Of a stretch of DNA of 64,000 bases, positions 50,601 through 62,158 are shown piece after piece. The notes beneath the pieces are model-generated. The model saw only the letters and a program-made list of their open reading frames with translations, made no database searches and had not been told where the DNA came from. Source of the DNA: Cercis canadensis (Eukaryota > Streptophyta > Magnoliopsida > Fabales > Fabaceae); contig QAOA01001288.1 in assembly GCA_003255065.1 (NCBI GenBank), forward strand, positions 1,123,238 to 1,187,237. Reading direction: 5' to 3'. Numbering within the stretch: position 1 is the stretch's first letter; each line of letters begins with the position of its first letter. The translations under genes were made by a program, and so were the position numbers.

Positions 50601-50675
50601 TATAAATATCTTATCTAAACACACTTTTAAGGAGTTTTACTCGAACTCCCTATATTAAAAGGAGTGCATAATATT
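47656..50675. mobile_element. Foldback repeat family A, copy 4, interrupted by a 2.6-kb insertion
   Basis: The left part runs from about 47656 to 47977, with a 27-bp unit containing GGTAGAGCTATACTCCTTTA repeated at about 47665 and 47705, then the family core ending GACACTAAAATTACTTA. The expected right terminal repeat is missing there. It reappears at 50627-50675 as TTAAGGAGTTTTACTCG and CCCTATATTAAAAGGAGTGC, the imperfect complement of the left end. Removing 47978-50626 and one TTA restores a symmetrical element of about 370 bp. The outer copy is therefore older than the insert. Confidence 0.7.
47978..50626. mobile_element. Inserted DNA-transposon-like element (TTA target site, degenerate)
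   Basis: The left end reads GGTTGTGTTTGGATGAGG; the inverted right end reads AAGTGTGTTTAGATAAGA. TTA flanks both sides (47975-47977 and 50627-50629). GTGTTTGG-type ends with a 3-bp TTA duplication suggest a PIF/Harbinger-like element, but the inverted repeats are short and imperfect. Inside there is mostly AT-rich, apparently non-coding sequence, and near the right end a GC-rich GGTGGCGG-type stretch (about 50200-50455). No transposase motif was recognised, so it is non-autonomous or decayed. The boundaries are supported independently by the interrupted foldback repeat. Confidence 0.55.
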
Positions 50676-51120
50676 TACCAAAAAAAAAAATAAATAAATG
50701 CAATCATCAAAAGTTCCAATAATGATTTGAGACCATCAATCGATGTTTCGCTCAAAACCTGGCAAAAATTAATTGTACTTTTTCTTTTTTCTTTCTTGAA
50801 AAGGCAAAAATTAATTGCGAATGAAAGTAAAGAAAAACGGGCCTTAGCAGCCATAATTGCAGAAGATGATGGACCCACTTCTCGGACCCCGAACATGGGT
50901 CGATGTGGGAGTGGAAGTCCATTACTGAAACCTGAAGCTACGTGTCAAGTAACAATTAGATACATTTAATGGGGCCCAATTCGCTCGAAGTAGGACAATG
51001 GTTGGTCGTAGCTGAAAAAAATGATGTGAGAGAAGAGTCACGTGAGATGCGACTGAGAACAGCACAGGCAGGCCACGAATGATAGAGCGAGCGAGTCATC
51101 CGTCTATTTCTCTTGCCCTC
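50676..51120. other. Upstream region of the SAM synthetase gene
   Basis: About 0.45 kb between the nested repeat and the TATA box. It contains a perfect G-box, CACGTG, at 51039-51044. Base composition rises in GC toward the core promoter. No gene was seen. Confidence 0.65.
51039..51044. promoter_or_regulatory. G-box (CACGTG) upstream of the SAM synthetase gene
   Basis: A perfect palindromic CACGTG lies about 85 bp upstream of the candidate TATA box. bZIP and bHLH factors bind this element in plants. Position is favourable; activity is inferred. Confidence 0.5.
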
Positions 51121-51124
51121 AAGG

Positions 51125-51134
51125 TATATATATA
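51125..51134 (+). promoter_or_regulatory. TATA box of the SAM synthetase gene
   Basis: TATATATATA lies about 90 bp before the donor site of the leader intron. This leaves room for a transcription start near 51155-51160 and a short first, non-coding exon. Confidence 0.6.
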
Positions 51135-51216
51135 CGTAGCACTGCCAAATCCTTTGCTTCCTCTTTCATTTCCTCAAGTTTCGCATTCATTGGCCTCGTC
51201 AATCAAATACACAAAG

Positions 51217-52303
51217 GTACATCTCTCTTTTTCCAATATCTCTTTCTTTCACGTAAATCTGGTCTGCAAATTCAATGGTGCAGTATCTCTGGTAATACTT
51301 GTACTAGTAAGATCTTGGATCTAAATCCTCGACTTTTCTGGTTGGTATGGTTCATTTTATCGCATTTAACTTCCATTTAGATCTACCACTTTCTGCTTCT
51401 TTTGATAATTGAATTTCTTTCTGGTTCTTATTTCATAAGCAACTTTCGTTTCTTTCTCTGCCAATTCAGTGTCATTATCAATATAGACTTGTTCCTCGTT
51501 ATATTGTTTAGGGGATCTGGTATGCTGTTCAGATTGTGAGTGCTCTGTTTTCACTTGTTTGTGGTAGCACTAGCAGATCTAGCTTCTCTGCTCTCTACTT
51601 GTGGTATTCATGATATGACTATTCCTTGTTCATCGGTTACATTTGGATCCTAAAGTAATAAAAGACAATGTCAAATATATATGAACGAGAATTGAAAGAT
51701 CGGATATGTGGTATAAAATTTATGTGTCACTTGCAACCTGAAATAGATCCACTGGTTAATCAGAGGTGAATTTATCATGGCTAAAATTGATATATAATTG
51801 TTTTGAGGTTTGGATATTATATATATAATCGACTCTAGCTGATTGTCTTTTGTTTGTGTTGTTTCATTCTCAGTCACGGCAAGCATGGTTTTTGGACAAT
51901 TAGTTAATGTGAGCATTGTTATTTTATTGACCCTCAATTAAATGTACACACGATTGAAGCTGATATGGTAATTCATTAAGTAAACTTATCGTTTGTGGAA
52001 ATAAATTTTAACAAAAAATTGTATTGCTTCCTTGAAAACAATGAAGAGGAAATATGCATACTGGTGCATGGTAGTAAATCAAAATCTTTTCCTTTACCTA
52101 AGACCGTCTTGCCTGTAGGACATTGTGCTAATTGTGGGAACCGAGTTGAACGAAAGATTTATACATTAATTAGTTTTGCCACTTTTATGGGTTCTATCTA
52201 TGCAATTGAAGATTTACCTTGCTAATCTCAAGGCAACTGTTTCTGTAGCTTCTTTTTAAAGCACCAGTAACATATCTTTATTTCCTTTCTTTTTGAACGT
52301 CAG
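51217..52303 (+). other. 5' leader intron of the SAM synthetase gene
   Basis: The donor ACAAAG/GTACAT at 51216/51217 and the acceptor GAACGTCAG/AG at 52303 bracket 1.09 kb of T-rich sequence. The acceptor is two bases before the ATG at 52306. Plant SAM synthetase genes are known for an intron in the 5' UTR with an intronless coding region, which fits here. Such leader introns often raise expression. Confidence 0.75.
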
Positions 52304-52305
52304 AG

Positions 52306-53478
52306 ATGGAAACCTTCCTCTTCACCTCAGAATCTGTAAATGAAGGCCACCCCGACAAGCTCTGTGACCAGGTCTCAGATGCCATCCTCGATGCTTGCCT
52401 GGAGCAAGACCCAGAGAGCAAAGTTGCCTGCGAGACCTGTACAAAAACTAACATGGTTATGGTCTTTGGTGAGATCACAACCAAGGCCAACGTGAATTAT
52501 GAGAAAATAGTCCGAGACACTTGCAGAGGCATTGGGTTCGTGTCAGCTGATGTTGGTCTTGATGCTGACAACTGCAAGGTTCTTGTCAACATCGAGCAAC
52601 AGAGCCCTGATATTGCCCAAGGAGTTCATGGTCATATGACCAAAAAACCTGAGGACATTGGAGCTGGTGACCAAGGCCACATGTTCGGCTATGCTACAGA
52701 CGAAACACCTGAGCTAATGCCACTAACTCATGTGCTTGCCACTAAACTTGGTGCCAAGCTCACTGAAGTCAGAAAGAACAAAACATGCCCGTGGCTGAGG
52801 CCTGATGGTAAAACCCAAGTGACTGTTGAGTACCGGAATGAAAACGGAGCCATGGTGCCCATCCGTGTGCACACCGTCCTCATCTCCACTCAACACGATG
52901 AAACTGTCACAAATGAGCAGATCGCCGCAGATTTGAAAGAGCATGTAATACAACCTGTCATCCCTGCTGAGTATCTTGACGACAAGACTATTTTCCACCT
53001 CAACCCTTCAGGTCGATTTGTGATCGGAGGACCCCATGGAGATGCAGGACTCACTGGCCGGAAGATCATTATTGATACCTACGGTGGGTGGGGTGCTCAT
53101 GGTGGAGGTGCCTTCTCAGGCAAGGATCCTACCAAGGTTGATAGGAGTGGTGCATACATTGTTAGGCAGGCGGCAAAGAGTGTGGTAGCTTCAGGGCTTG
53201 CTCGACGCTGTATTGTGCAGGTTTCTTATGCTATTGGTGTGCCAGAACCACTGTCTGTATTTGTGGACAGCTACAAAACAGGCAAGATTCCGGACAAGGA
53301 TATCTTGGCTCTGATTAAGGAGAATTTTGACTTTAGGCCAGGAATGATTGCCATCAATCTTGATCTGACCAGAGGAGGCAACTTCAGGTTTCAGAAGACT
53401 GCTGCTTACGGACATTTTGGGCGAGACGACCCTGATTTTACTTGGGAGACCGTAAAGCTCCTCAAGCCCAAGGCTTGA
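52306..53478 (+). CDS. MAT3: S-adenosylmethionine synthetase (methionine adenosyltransferase), MAT3-like
   Basis: Joins ATP and methionine to make S-adenosylmethionine, the methyl donor and precursor of ethylene and polyamines; cytosolic/nuclear tetramer needing Mg and K. A single uninterrupted frame of 390 residues, the normal plant length. Seen: [20 protein letters not shown] start with the catalytic His of [21 protein letters not shown] (the GAGDQG signature), [31 protein letters not shown], the glycine-rich [16 protein letters not shown] loop, and a C-terminus ending LKPKA. The AILDACLEQ start, [19 protein letters not shown] and LKPKA ending match the Arabidopsis MAT3 branch rather than SAM1/SAM2. 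Stop TGA at 53476-53478. It converges on the thioredoxin-like gene 0.63 kb downstream. Confidence 0.97.
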   Translation: METFLFTSESVNEGHPDKLCDQVSDAILDACLEQDPESKVACETCTKTNMVMVFGEITTKANVNYEKIVRDTCRGIGFVSADVGLDADNCKVLVNIEQQSPDIAQGVHGHMTKKPEDIGAGDQGHMFGYATDETPELMPLTHVLATKLGAKLTEVRKNKTCPWLRPDGKTQVTVEYRNENGAMVPIRVHTVLISTQHDETVTNEQIAADLKEHVIQPVIPAEYLDDKTIFHLNPSGRFVIGGPHGDAGLTGRKIIIDTYGGWGAHGGGAFSGKDPTKVDRSGAYIVRQAAKSVVASGLARRCIVQVSYAIGVPEPLSVFVDSYKTGKIPDKDILALIKENFDFRPGMIAINLDLTRGGNFRFQKTAAYGHFGRDDPDFTWETVKLLKPKA

Positions 53479-54109
53479 GTGAACCAATGGAATTTCAACA
53501 GGTGGTTATCATCGTAGCCATCTTCCGGCTTTTGAGGAGAAAATAAAGAAAGCTTCAATGCGTACATCTCCTAATGAGGATACGTTTCATTGCTTGGATG
53601 AGGAATGGGAGCTAAGAAGTGATATTCTAGGTGGACGCATTTGCACAATAGGATTCTGTAGCATTAGCTACATCTGTCTATTGGATTTACCCCTTTAAAT
53701 TTTCTTACTGTGCAAGTTCTTTTCTCCTTTCTGCTATTGATTTTTTGCCATCATCTGCATGATTGGTGTGAACTTAGAATGTCATTTATTTGATTTTTTT
53801 AATTTTTCATATTGTTCAATTTACAAGTTCTTTTCTCCTTTCTAGCAATGACAAATGTTACCTACTCGGCCAAAATAAATAAGAAATAGTAAGGTGACAT
53901 AAATAGTTACCTGACATTTGCGGAATTGTTAGATGATTAGCAGTGTTAAGTATGGCAAGAAATTGCAACAGGAGAAGAGGGCATCCAATTTGGATCTTGT
54001 GAAACATAGGAGAAGATTAAGGAATTATGACGAAGTTCATAGAAATATCTTGTTTCCATTTGCAGATTTTGTTTTTAAAGCAGCACGAGGAAATTTAAAT
54101 GGAAGTGTC
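53479..54109. other. Convergent 3' region between SAM synthetase and thioredoxin-like genes
   Basis: 631 bp shared by two genes that read toward each other. It must hold both 3' UTRs. The phrase AAGTTCTTTTCTCCTTTCT occurs twice, near 53716 and 53825. No gene lies between them. Confidence 0.75.
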
Positions 54110-55175
54110 TTAGGAATGCAACCACAGACGATCATGAAGTCTCTCTTCTCCAGCACCAAACATCTCATCTACCCTTTCACCGTCTCGGAAAAATTGGAAG
54201 GTCGGAGTGTATCGAATCTGTTGAGTCGTTTCCGGGCATTCATCAATATCTGCGTATATAAAAGAAAGCTTTGGGAAATCATTGCTCAGTTTACAGAAAG
54301 CCGGGAGGATTTGGCTGCATACACGACACCTGAAAAACAAAGAAACACAAAATAGCAACTAGATTCTCAATAGTCAATAATGCTATACTATTAGTGCTGA
54401 CATTAATTTTGTTTCCACGATGCCTTCATTGAACGTTTATGCTCGCAACATGTTGTGAATAAATGCACGTCAGATGGAAAATTCTATCTTCAAACTATTT
54501 TCTACTGCATCACCACAGGTTGCTCAGAGAACCACAGCCCAGAAACTGTCTAATCATATTTTGCAACATTAATTTCCGATTAAATTTCCCAAAAACATGT
54601 AACCCAAATTTCAACGAAGAATACCAATGGGGCTGGATCCATGTGATTCAGGCTTTAATAAAGTCAGATATGTTCTAAGAGTTTCAATATCGAACACCTT
54701 GTGTTCAAAGATGAACACCCAAAAGTAACTTATCGAACAAGCTCAGAATATCATGGAAAGCGCCATATAAGATCAGTTGACGTACCAAGAAGCACCATAA
54801 TTGATAACAACCTGCAAGAATTTAGTTACAGAGAAATCAGTTCAACGTATATTAATATAAGAAAGAGAGAGGAGGTGTTTGTGCGCTTATTGCAGTGAAT
54901 TATGAAGAGAAAAAGTAGGAAATAAAGGGAAGGGTTTGTTGGAATTTTAGATTTGAGTTTCCTGATAACTGTAGAACAACTAAAGATTGATATTTTTCCA
55001 TTCCAATTTGGGGTTTTGTCCTTACGGGAATTTTGGAGGATTTGATTTGCAGAAGAATATCCCTGAGGTCGTCATCGCTAGAAGCGCTTTTCAAGTTGCC
55101 GTGACGGTTGATCGGAAAATGTAAACTAGTGCCCTCCAAACCTCGCTTTGCCTTATCGTCTTGTTCGCCCTCCAT
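54110..55175 (-). CDS. Thioredoxin-like 3-3 protein
   Basis: Small thiol-disulfide protein of the thioredoxin fold. Three exons: 55026-55175, 54786-54811 (only 26 bp) and 54110-54329; 131 residues. Seen: MEGEQDDKAKRG start, RHGNLKSASSDDDLRDIL, the strand VVINYGASW leading into the active site WCRVC, then SQILPAFCKLSNDFPKLSFI, YADIDECPETTQQIRYTPTF and the C-terminus ERLHDRLWLHS. The central and C-terminal parts match Arabidopsis At3g53220 (thioredoxin-like 3-3) almost word for word. The active-site pair is Cys-Arg-Val-Cys, not the WCGPC of classical thioredoxins, so its redox potential or partners probably differ. There is no transit peptide; a cytosolic site is likely. The 26-bp exon carries the residues just before the active site. 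Confidence 0.92.
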
Positions 55176-56107
55176 TTCTTTTGACCAACACAACGCAACG
55201 CTACGCAAAAGTATTATATTCTACTGCTAATAGTAACACTACTAGATTAGAGAATAGAATGGTAACAGCAAGCCCTCTCTTAGACTCACTCGTGGTTGGG
55301 AAATCAGATAACGTACGCAACCAGGAATGAACACCCCCAACTCTCGGCACTAAAAGGGAATAGGAAAAAACTTTTAGAAAGGAGTTTGACATAAAATAAT
55401 GAAATTATCAAAGAAAATAGTGCGGTTAATTGTCAAAAATTTACTTTTAGTTTAAGCTTAGCTCCACACTGGCCTATTTTTCTTTTCTTAGTTGTCACAG
55501 GAAGAGATCACTAATAAAACTGAGAATCGTTCAGAATTATCCATAAAATAAAATGGGCTAATATCATTGAATTGTGTACACTACGCCAAAAACTAGTCAC
55601 CCTATTTGTTGCCTATTTCAATAAAATTGTTTAGAACTTTTATCAAGCAAACAATTGGATAATTAAAGAATAAAGTGATTATTCAGCTTTAAAAGTTGGG
55701 AATTTTCAATTCAAATAGCAGTTAAAGTTGTTCTAGAATTCACTTCTTTATCAAGCTTAATAAATCTACCATCCCTCTTAACGCCCCCTCCAAAAAAAAA
55801 AAAAGTACAGTTAATCTGCTAGTTCAATAACAATTATTTGGTTGTCCAAGTCCCTTCCCTGGAGTCATTTAAAAAGTGCACTAAGATCCTATCCCAATAG
55901 ACTTGAAGCTTCCGTTATCTATTTATACCATTTCTTTTCTTTCAACAAGACAGCAAAACCTTGATTTTCTAGTTAGTCCATCTTCATCCCACTGAACAAG
56001 CATCATCTATTGCGGATTCCCAATATGAGAATGAGATTATCCCAACTCCCATAATCTTAATTCTGTTCAAATCCAATAGCGAGGACCATGGCAAGTACAA
56101 TGTCAAC
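55176..56107. other. Spacer between two minus-strand genes
   Basis: 0.93 kb upstream of the thioredoxin-like gene and downstream of the FAD-synthetase-like gene, both on the minus strand. It must contain the promoter of the first and the 3' UTR of the second. No TATA box or repeat stood out apart from a poly(A) run near 55793. Confidence 0.65.
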
Positions 56108-59100
56108 TTAGTTTATCTCCATGAAAGCACCTGGTTGAAACTTCTTGTATAATGCTTTTACAGCAGACTCCAGGCGTGATTGGTCCTGCCACAAGATTGG
56201 AAGGCTATTATATACCAGAAGATCTTATATTTGACCTTCTAAAGCAAAGCTAGAATGTGGAAGTTACGACGTACCTTTCCTATGAAACTTAATATTAGAG
56301 ATCCTGATCTGGATTTGCGGTGACACCCTTAATATTGCAAAGAAGAAACACAATTAAGATTAAGATGAATAAGGTGTCGTATACTCCTAAACTTCACAAT
56401 AGTTAACAAACTTCATACCAATGTAAAGATCTGGAAATTCAAGACAAAGCTTTGACAGAGGTTGAGCAATTTCTACCTGCAGTTTAGATATCACAATATA
56501 AGAATAGAATTAGATATAACACCTGGCTGTAAATGTGAAACTTAGGGACTGCAACTGTCTGTGTGCCCAAAATTATATACAGATTCTTGCATGCATAATG
56601 GCAGAGTCCACAAAATGAAAGTATAGTGTGGATTACCGTTACTGCATATGCATTGTAAGTGAAATTTAAGCAAAGGCAGGCATCATTTCTTAAGTATGTA
56701 AAGGCAATCAGATAATTTTTAAGCTGAAGAGAATGAAATCATGCCACATTTATAATTACAGATGGTGGCAGGGGAAATAAAGTTAATGCATACATCTGAA
56801 AGATTTGTTGTCACGTGCTTCGATACATATGGCTCCAGCAATGCTAACAGATCAACAGATTTTGTTAATTCAATCAAACAGTCCCACTGCTTTTCCATCT
56901 CCGGAAGATTCGTTGCACTGAGAATCATCACATTTTGACACTTAATCTAAAAGAAACAAACATTTATTAGCAATTCCTTAATCACATAATATACATTCAA
57001 AGTCAGTCACAATGATAATGCAAGTTAGAACAATTTCTGTCATTCACTCTTTCATGTGAAATTGAACTTATGGTGAATTTCACATAAAAAGAAACATAAT
57101 ATTTGTTAGTGAACTTCCGAAGCCATACCAGAGGCACAGACAACTTGTCATGATGCAATAATTCGGTAATGCCTTCAGGCAATTGAGCCATCTGAAAGGA
57201 GAAAGACAATAATGGATCAAATCTCAAAAGTACAATGAAACAATTGTTTAGTACATTCCTTGTTTATCGCAAAACCATATTAGGCCTATATTTCTCATCC
57301 TCTCCCTCAATCCCTTTGAAAATCAAATCAAACAAGTTTTCCCTTCAATCGTTATAGCATGCATTACAGTACCCAAACATACAGATAAGATAAATAACTA
57401 ACTTTTCTAAATTACCTCGTTCCGGTCACCAGTACACTGATCACCAATAGTGTGCCTAAGATATTCTTCAAACTCTTCGTCAGGAGCCTACATCAAAAGC
57501 AAATGACCAAAATTGATTAAATCAAAAGCAATAAATGATGGAAGCTATGCCCATAAACACCACTTTCCCTAGTCAAGCAAACCAGCAGAACCTTGACTAA
57601 AGTCAAAATTCATCTTTCATGAATTCCACACCACTTCAGATCCTATATGATATGTGGGGGTGAGTGCAGCATATCCAGGGAATGATTATAATAGCTATGA
57701 CATAAAGAATTATATCAATTGAATAAAGCAACGCACCAAACGAACACCAAAAGCATTTGCAACCCCTGCTAATGTTACATCTGAATGCAGTGGACCCACA
57801 CCTCCGTATATAAATACCTACAAGAATAGGGTCAGATGACTAATCTGAACTATCACACTTCAACATCAAGAAATATCATGAACATAACTTTCTTAGAATG
57901 TCAAGTGTTTACCATATCATTAGTAGATTTCTGTCGCTCAACTTCTTCAGCCACAGAATCTATCTGGAAAGAAAGATGCATGTCATGAATCATAAAACTA
58001 TAAGACAAGGTGAACAATGCTTATATAAGAATTTAAATATGATTCGTCATCTACTGGTTCGTGGTAAGATAGTGACACAGTGAAGGGCAGATATCTGTAA
58101 AGCAGAAGATATACACAGAAGTAGGATTTATGCAGATACGAACTCACATTGTTATGGACCACAGAAACTTGTGACACAGACCAACCAATAGAATTGAGCT
58201 TCCTACACAACGAAGGTCCCAGCTGATCCTCAACAATGCCAAACCTGAGCTATGGAGCAGAGAAAAGGAAATGGGGAACTTCATCAAAACAGTTGATAGG
58301 AAGCACTGCGGAAAATCAATCAGTGCACCATACAGTATGATATTGTGGAGATTAAAAAATGAATATTTTCATTTCTTTCCTTGTATTATTAACACTGATT
58401 TCCATTTTGCTTCTATAAACAAGGTTTTTTTTTTTTTTTTTTTTTTTGGGGGGGTGGTTAGGGATCCTTCATAAATATACGTCATTAATAAAATACGTAA
58501 CTTAAAGTTCTAACACGCCTATCATGTAGGCCTATAACTAACAGTTTCAACATTTTCTGAACGGCCATCTCCTTAACAATATGATAAAAGTTCAGCGAGA
58601 AATAATGAATTTAAGCCAGCATAAAGGAAAGTAGAAGTCACCAACAGACAGTCAAGAAGTTCAAAAGCAGGGTAAGCCAGTTCATTTTGAGAGTCTAATG
58701 CTTCAAAGCAGGATGAATAATCTAATGGAATTGTGAAATTTCCAGATGGTTCATGGTAAAGCAGAGCACAAATGAGTCCATAGAAGATACATTTTCATGA
58801 TGCAATCCATGTAATACAAACATGGTACTTACAGAATCTCATCTCCCACAGCAATGACTGATGCTGTAAGTGTTCTGTTCTTATGCAAATCCAGGCTATT
58901 CAAGCCATTGCTATCAGCAGGAAATGTTCCACAAGCAGAAGATAGCTTTTTAACCCTCCCTGCCCTCTCTAGTCTTCCATCAACAAGCAAATATGCTGGT
59001 TTGAACTTATTGAAAGAATTGCTTATGCATAACAATGAATTGGGAACTGTGTCATATATGCTCCCAATTGAAGTATAACTGCACAAATAAAGAAACAAGC

Positions 59101-62100
59101 ACACCAAAACTCCTTGAATAAAATTAAACAACTAGAACCAAATGGGAAATGTGATGAACTAGCCATTAAATATTACACCAAAGATAAAGCTACTTAGACA
59201 CAGACATATAGCCTAGGAAGATGCCTATGAGGTTATTTGGAGAAGTCCCTTTATTAAGGTCAAAAAAGATGATAGAATTACATTGAGCTGTTTTATGAAA
59301 CTTTACATCCACTTATTCTCCCAGATACCTAATATGGTGAAAAAGTTAAAAAAAAATAAAAACGTAAAAGCATAGCATGAAAATACATTAAATCCAGAAA
59401 CAAAGTCAAACATTTCTATTAGAGTATTACCCTTCATCATAAAGACTGCAATATTGCACCTTACAAGTCAAAAGGAAGGCCCACACATCTCTGCCATAGA
59501 AATATATAATCAAGTCAAGACCATCAGATTTGTTTCAAATTTAAAATAAGTGGAGCAAATAACATTATGACATTCCAAGAGCATCACCATAAAAAATCAT
59601 GGAAAGAACAAAGTAACACAAAATATGTATTAGCTACTTTTAAGATGAGCTATGAACAGCTGTCAGATCTCCAGGGGATCAAAAAGTTAAAAATGAGGAT
59701 TTAATAGTAATAGCAATACTGAGAGAAAGATAAAATCCATGATTTTTTTTTAAAAAAAAGAAAAAAGAAAAAAGACGTCCCTAACAGATATGATGCAACA
59801 TCAGGGTTCCTTCAGCGTTTACCTGAGGTTTTTCAATTTTCTTTACCTATTCATGAGTAAGAAAGGGTTTAAGTTTGAATATTGCCATAACATTATATAT
59901 ATCGAAGATGACAAGATTGAACAAGAAATATTACTACAACTTTCATCCAACTTCAGATTAGATTCATAAAAGGGAAGAGCACAGGGGGCGGGGGGGAGGA
60001 GTACTTAAAAAGAAATTCAGATATATGTATGAGGAGGTGTACCCAGTGGCACTTACAATTCACATGATAAATAACCACAGAACTTTACCCCTGCTATTAC
60101 AATTCTAGGATTACTAAGCATCTTATTCAACAAATTAATGATGACAGACCATGTTAATGTGAATTTTGTTGTCAAATTGAAGTGATTTTTAGTAAGGCTG
60201 CTATTCTTGTTCATCTGTCCAGACAAGAGTTCAAAAGAAGCAGAGCAGCACCAAATGAAAGCCCCAATTATGATTTATTCAAGGAAAAGCAGTAAGGAGA
60301 AATAGCATATAACAGAGGGTAAGACCTGTATGACCAATCTAAAATGGGATTCACTCTCATAAAAGGTGGCCACCCGGGTGAACTAGGGGAGAATTGTTCT
60401 TGGCCAACCTGCAAGGTTAAGGCAAACAAGTATAAATAGGAGATCCAAAATTTCAATCTTTGTATAACATGGAATTTTGGAAGAAGATATAACTATTTTT
60501 TTTTGAAAAAAGAGAAACAACAGTACCGCAGTAGGATCGCCAATTCGTACTCCAAGGAAAATAGCTCGAATTGGATTATCCTTCAGCAAATCCTCCAGAC
60601 CAGACTTGAAATCTAAGCGAAGGATGTCAATTTGCAGACCGTAGCTGCTCAAGCAAAGAATAACTAGTCAGTGACTGCAACCTTCAGCAGATAACAAACT
60701 CAAAGTTTATGAAATTGCTAACATTAAATGAAAGAAGAGTGAGGGGGTGGGGGAGATGTAATATTTCCCATTTTATGTAAACATTCATGACAGTTTAGAA
60801 TGAATCAAAAGAAAGGAAATAGAATCTTCACTCACGTGGCAGCTGTATCATAAGTAAATGAGTTGATTTCAGGGAAAGCACATGGACTCTCGAAATATAT
60901 TGTCCGAATAGGAAAATCCTTCAGATCCCCATTGAGACTATTTTGTCCTCCTTTATGCAAGAAATAGCCAGCCCTGAGTAAGTGCAACAAGACCTACATA
61001 TCAAAGTCAAATTTCACCATCAAGGAGATCAAAGATACTGACGATTGCTAAAAGATTACAAACATTAAACTTACCGTTGAATCCTTTCCACCATTGAAGC
61101 TGAAGGCAACCTCCTCAATACTGTAGGAAGAAATACATTCAGTAGATACTGACATCAGCAAAATTACATTTTTCAGTAGGATATGAAGTCTTCTTTATCT
61201 TTCTTTTAATTTTTTTCCCCCTTTCCTCAATTAAAACATGGGCAATCAGTTACAGAGAAGATTGATAATCATCAAAATTCATAAACTAAGATGTATCTAA
61301 GACACATAATTTGCATTTATGATAAAATACAGGCATTAACTTAATAGTAAATGAACCTGCAAAAGACATCAGAAGGGGGATCACTGCTAAAGATATATGA
61401 TCTATGGAGTTATGCCCATTGCAATCAACTTTAAATCCTACACTCTGCATCCATCCAATGAGAAATTGAGCTCCTCACAAACAGTAAGAATCGTTGAGTT
61501 GTCTAGCATAGATTCTGTCTTAAACATATTGACAAATGAAGGTCATGTTGACCTTTCCCCACCAACTAACATGTAAATCCACATATAAAAGCAATTTCAA
61601 CTCTTCAATCAAATACCACCATGAAGACATCTTAAATCATGTGCAGCCCACATTTCTTTACATGTTTGCTTGGGTGGAATTTCCAGTAACCGTCTTCAAT
61701 GGAGTCAAACATAAAGCATTGTCCCAAGATAATATAGCAAATAAGTTAAGGTCCAATGCGGTGAGCAAAAAGACTAACATCAATAGAGGAAAATCGAAAT
61801 TATAATCAGAATTTCATCAAATGACACCGAGATAAATTACACATCCATCAACGTTATACGGCTACTCATTTGACCAGTTGAAACAACTCTAACACAAAGT
61901 CCATAGAATTTTATACTGTGTTCCTCTTCTCATTAAATCCAAGCAACAGAAAACGGGCAAATCCAAATCCTCATTTATAATATTTGAACCCAGCTCAGCT
62001 AAAGGAGTAAGATAATAACGCAGTAAATTACAGACAAGGAGACAAAGAAGAACTTACGAATATAAAGCCAAAGCTCTCTGAATAACGTAGATAGCATTGT

Positions 62101-62158
62101 TGTACTTGGTCTGAAGCCTTCGATCGTTACACTCTCTAATAGCTTGATCGATCTCCAT
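56108..62158 (-). CDS. FAD synthetase / PAPS-reductase-family protein with molybdopterin-binding domain
   Basis: Sixteen exons: 62058-62158, 61075-61120, 60836-60993, 60527-60644, 60326-60408, 59431-59490, 58833-59078, 58148-58244, 57913-57963, 57737-57817, 57416-57487, 57129-57191, 56794-56946, 56419-56476, 56275-56327 and 56108-56185; all phases agree; 505 residues. N-terminal half: PP-loop SFNGGKDST (about 41-49), [41 protein letters not shown] and DVWAFLLTC. This is the PAPS-reductase-like fold of eukaryotic FMN adenylyltransferases, which make FAD from FMN and ATP. C-terminal half from about residue 262: [22 protein letters not shown] and [13 protein letters not shown], a MoCF/molybdopterin-binding-like domain. 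It matches Arabidopsis At5g03430. The enzymatic role is inferred from family; no targeting peptide is seen, so cytosol is likely. Confidence 0.9.
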
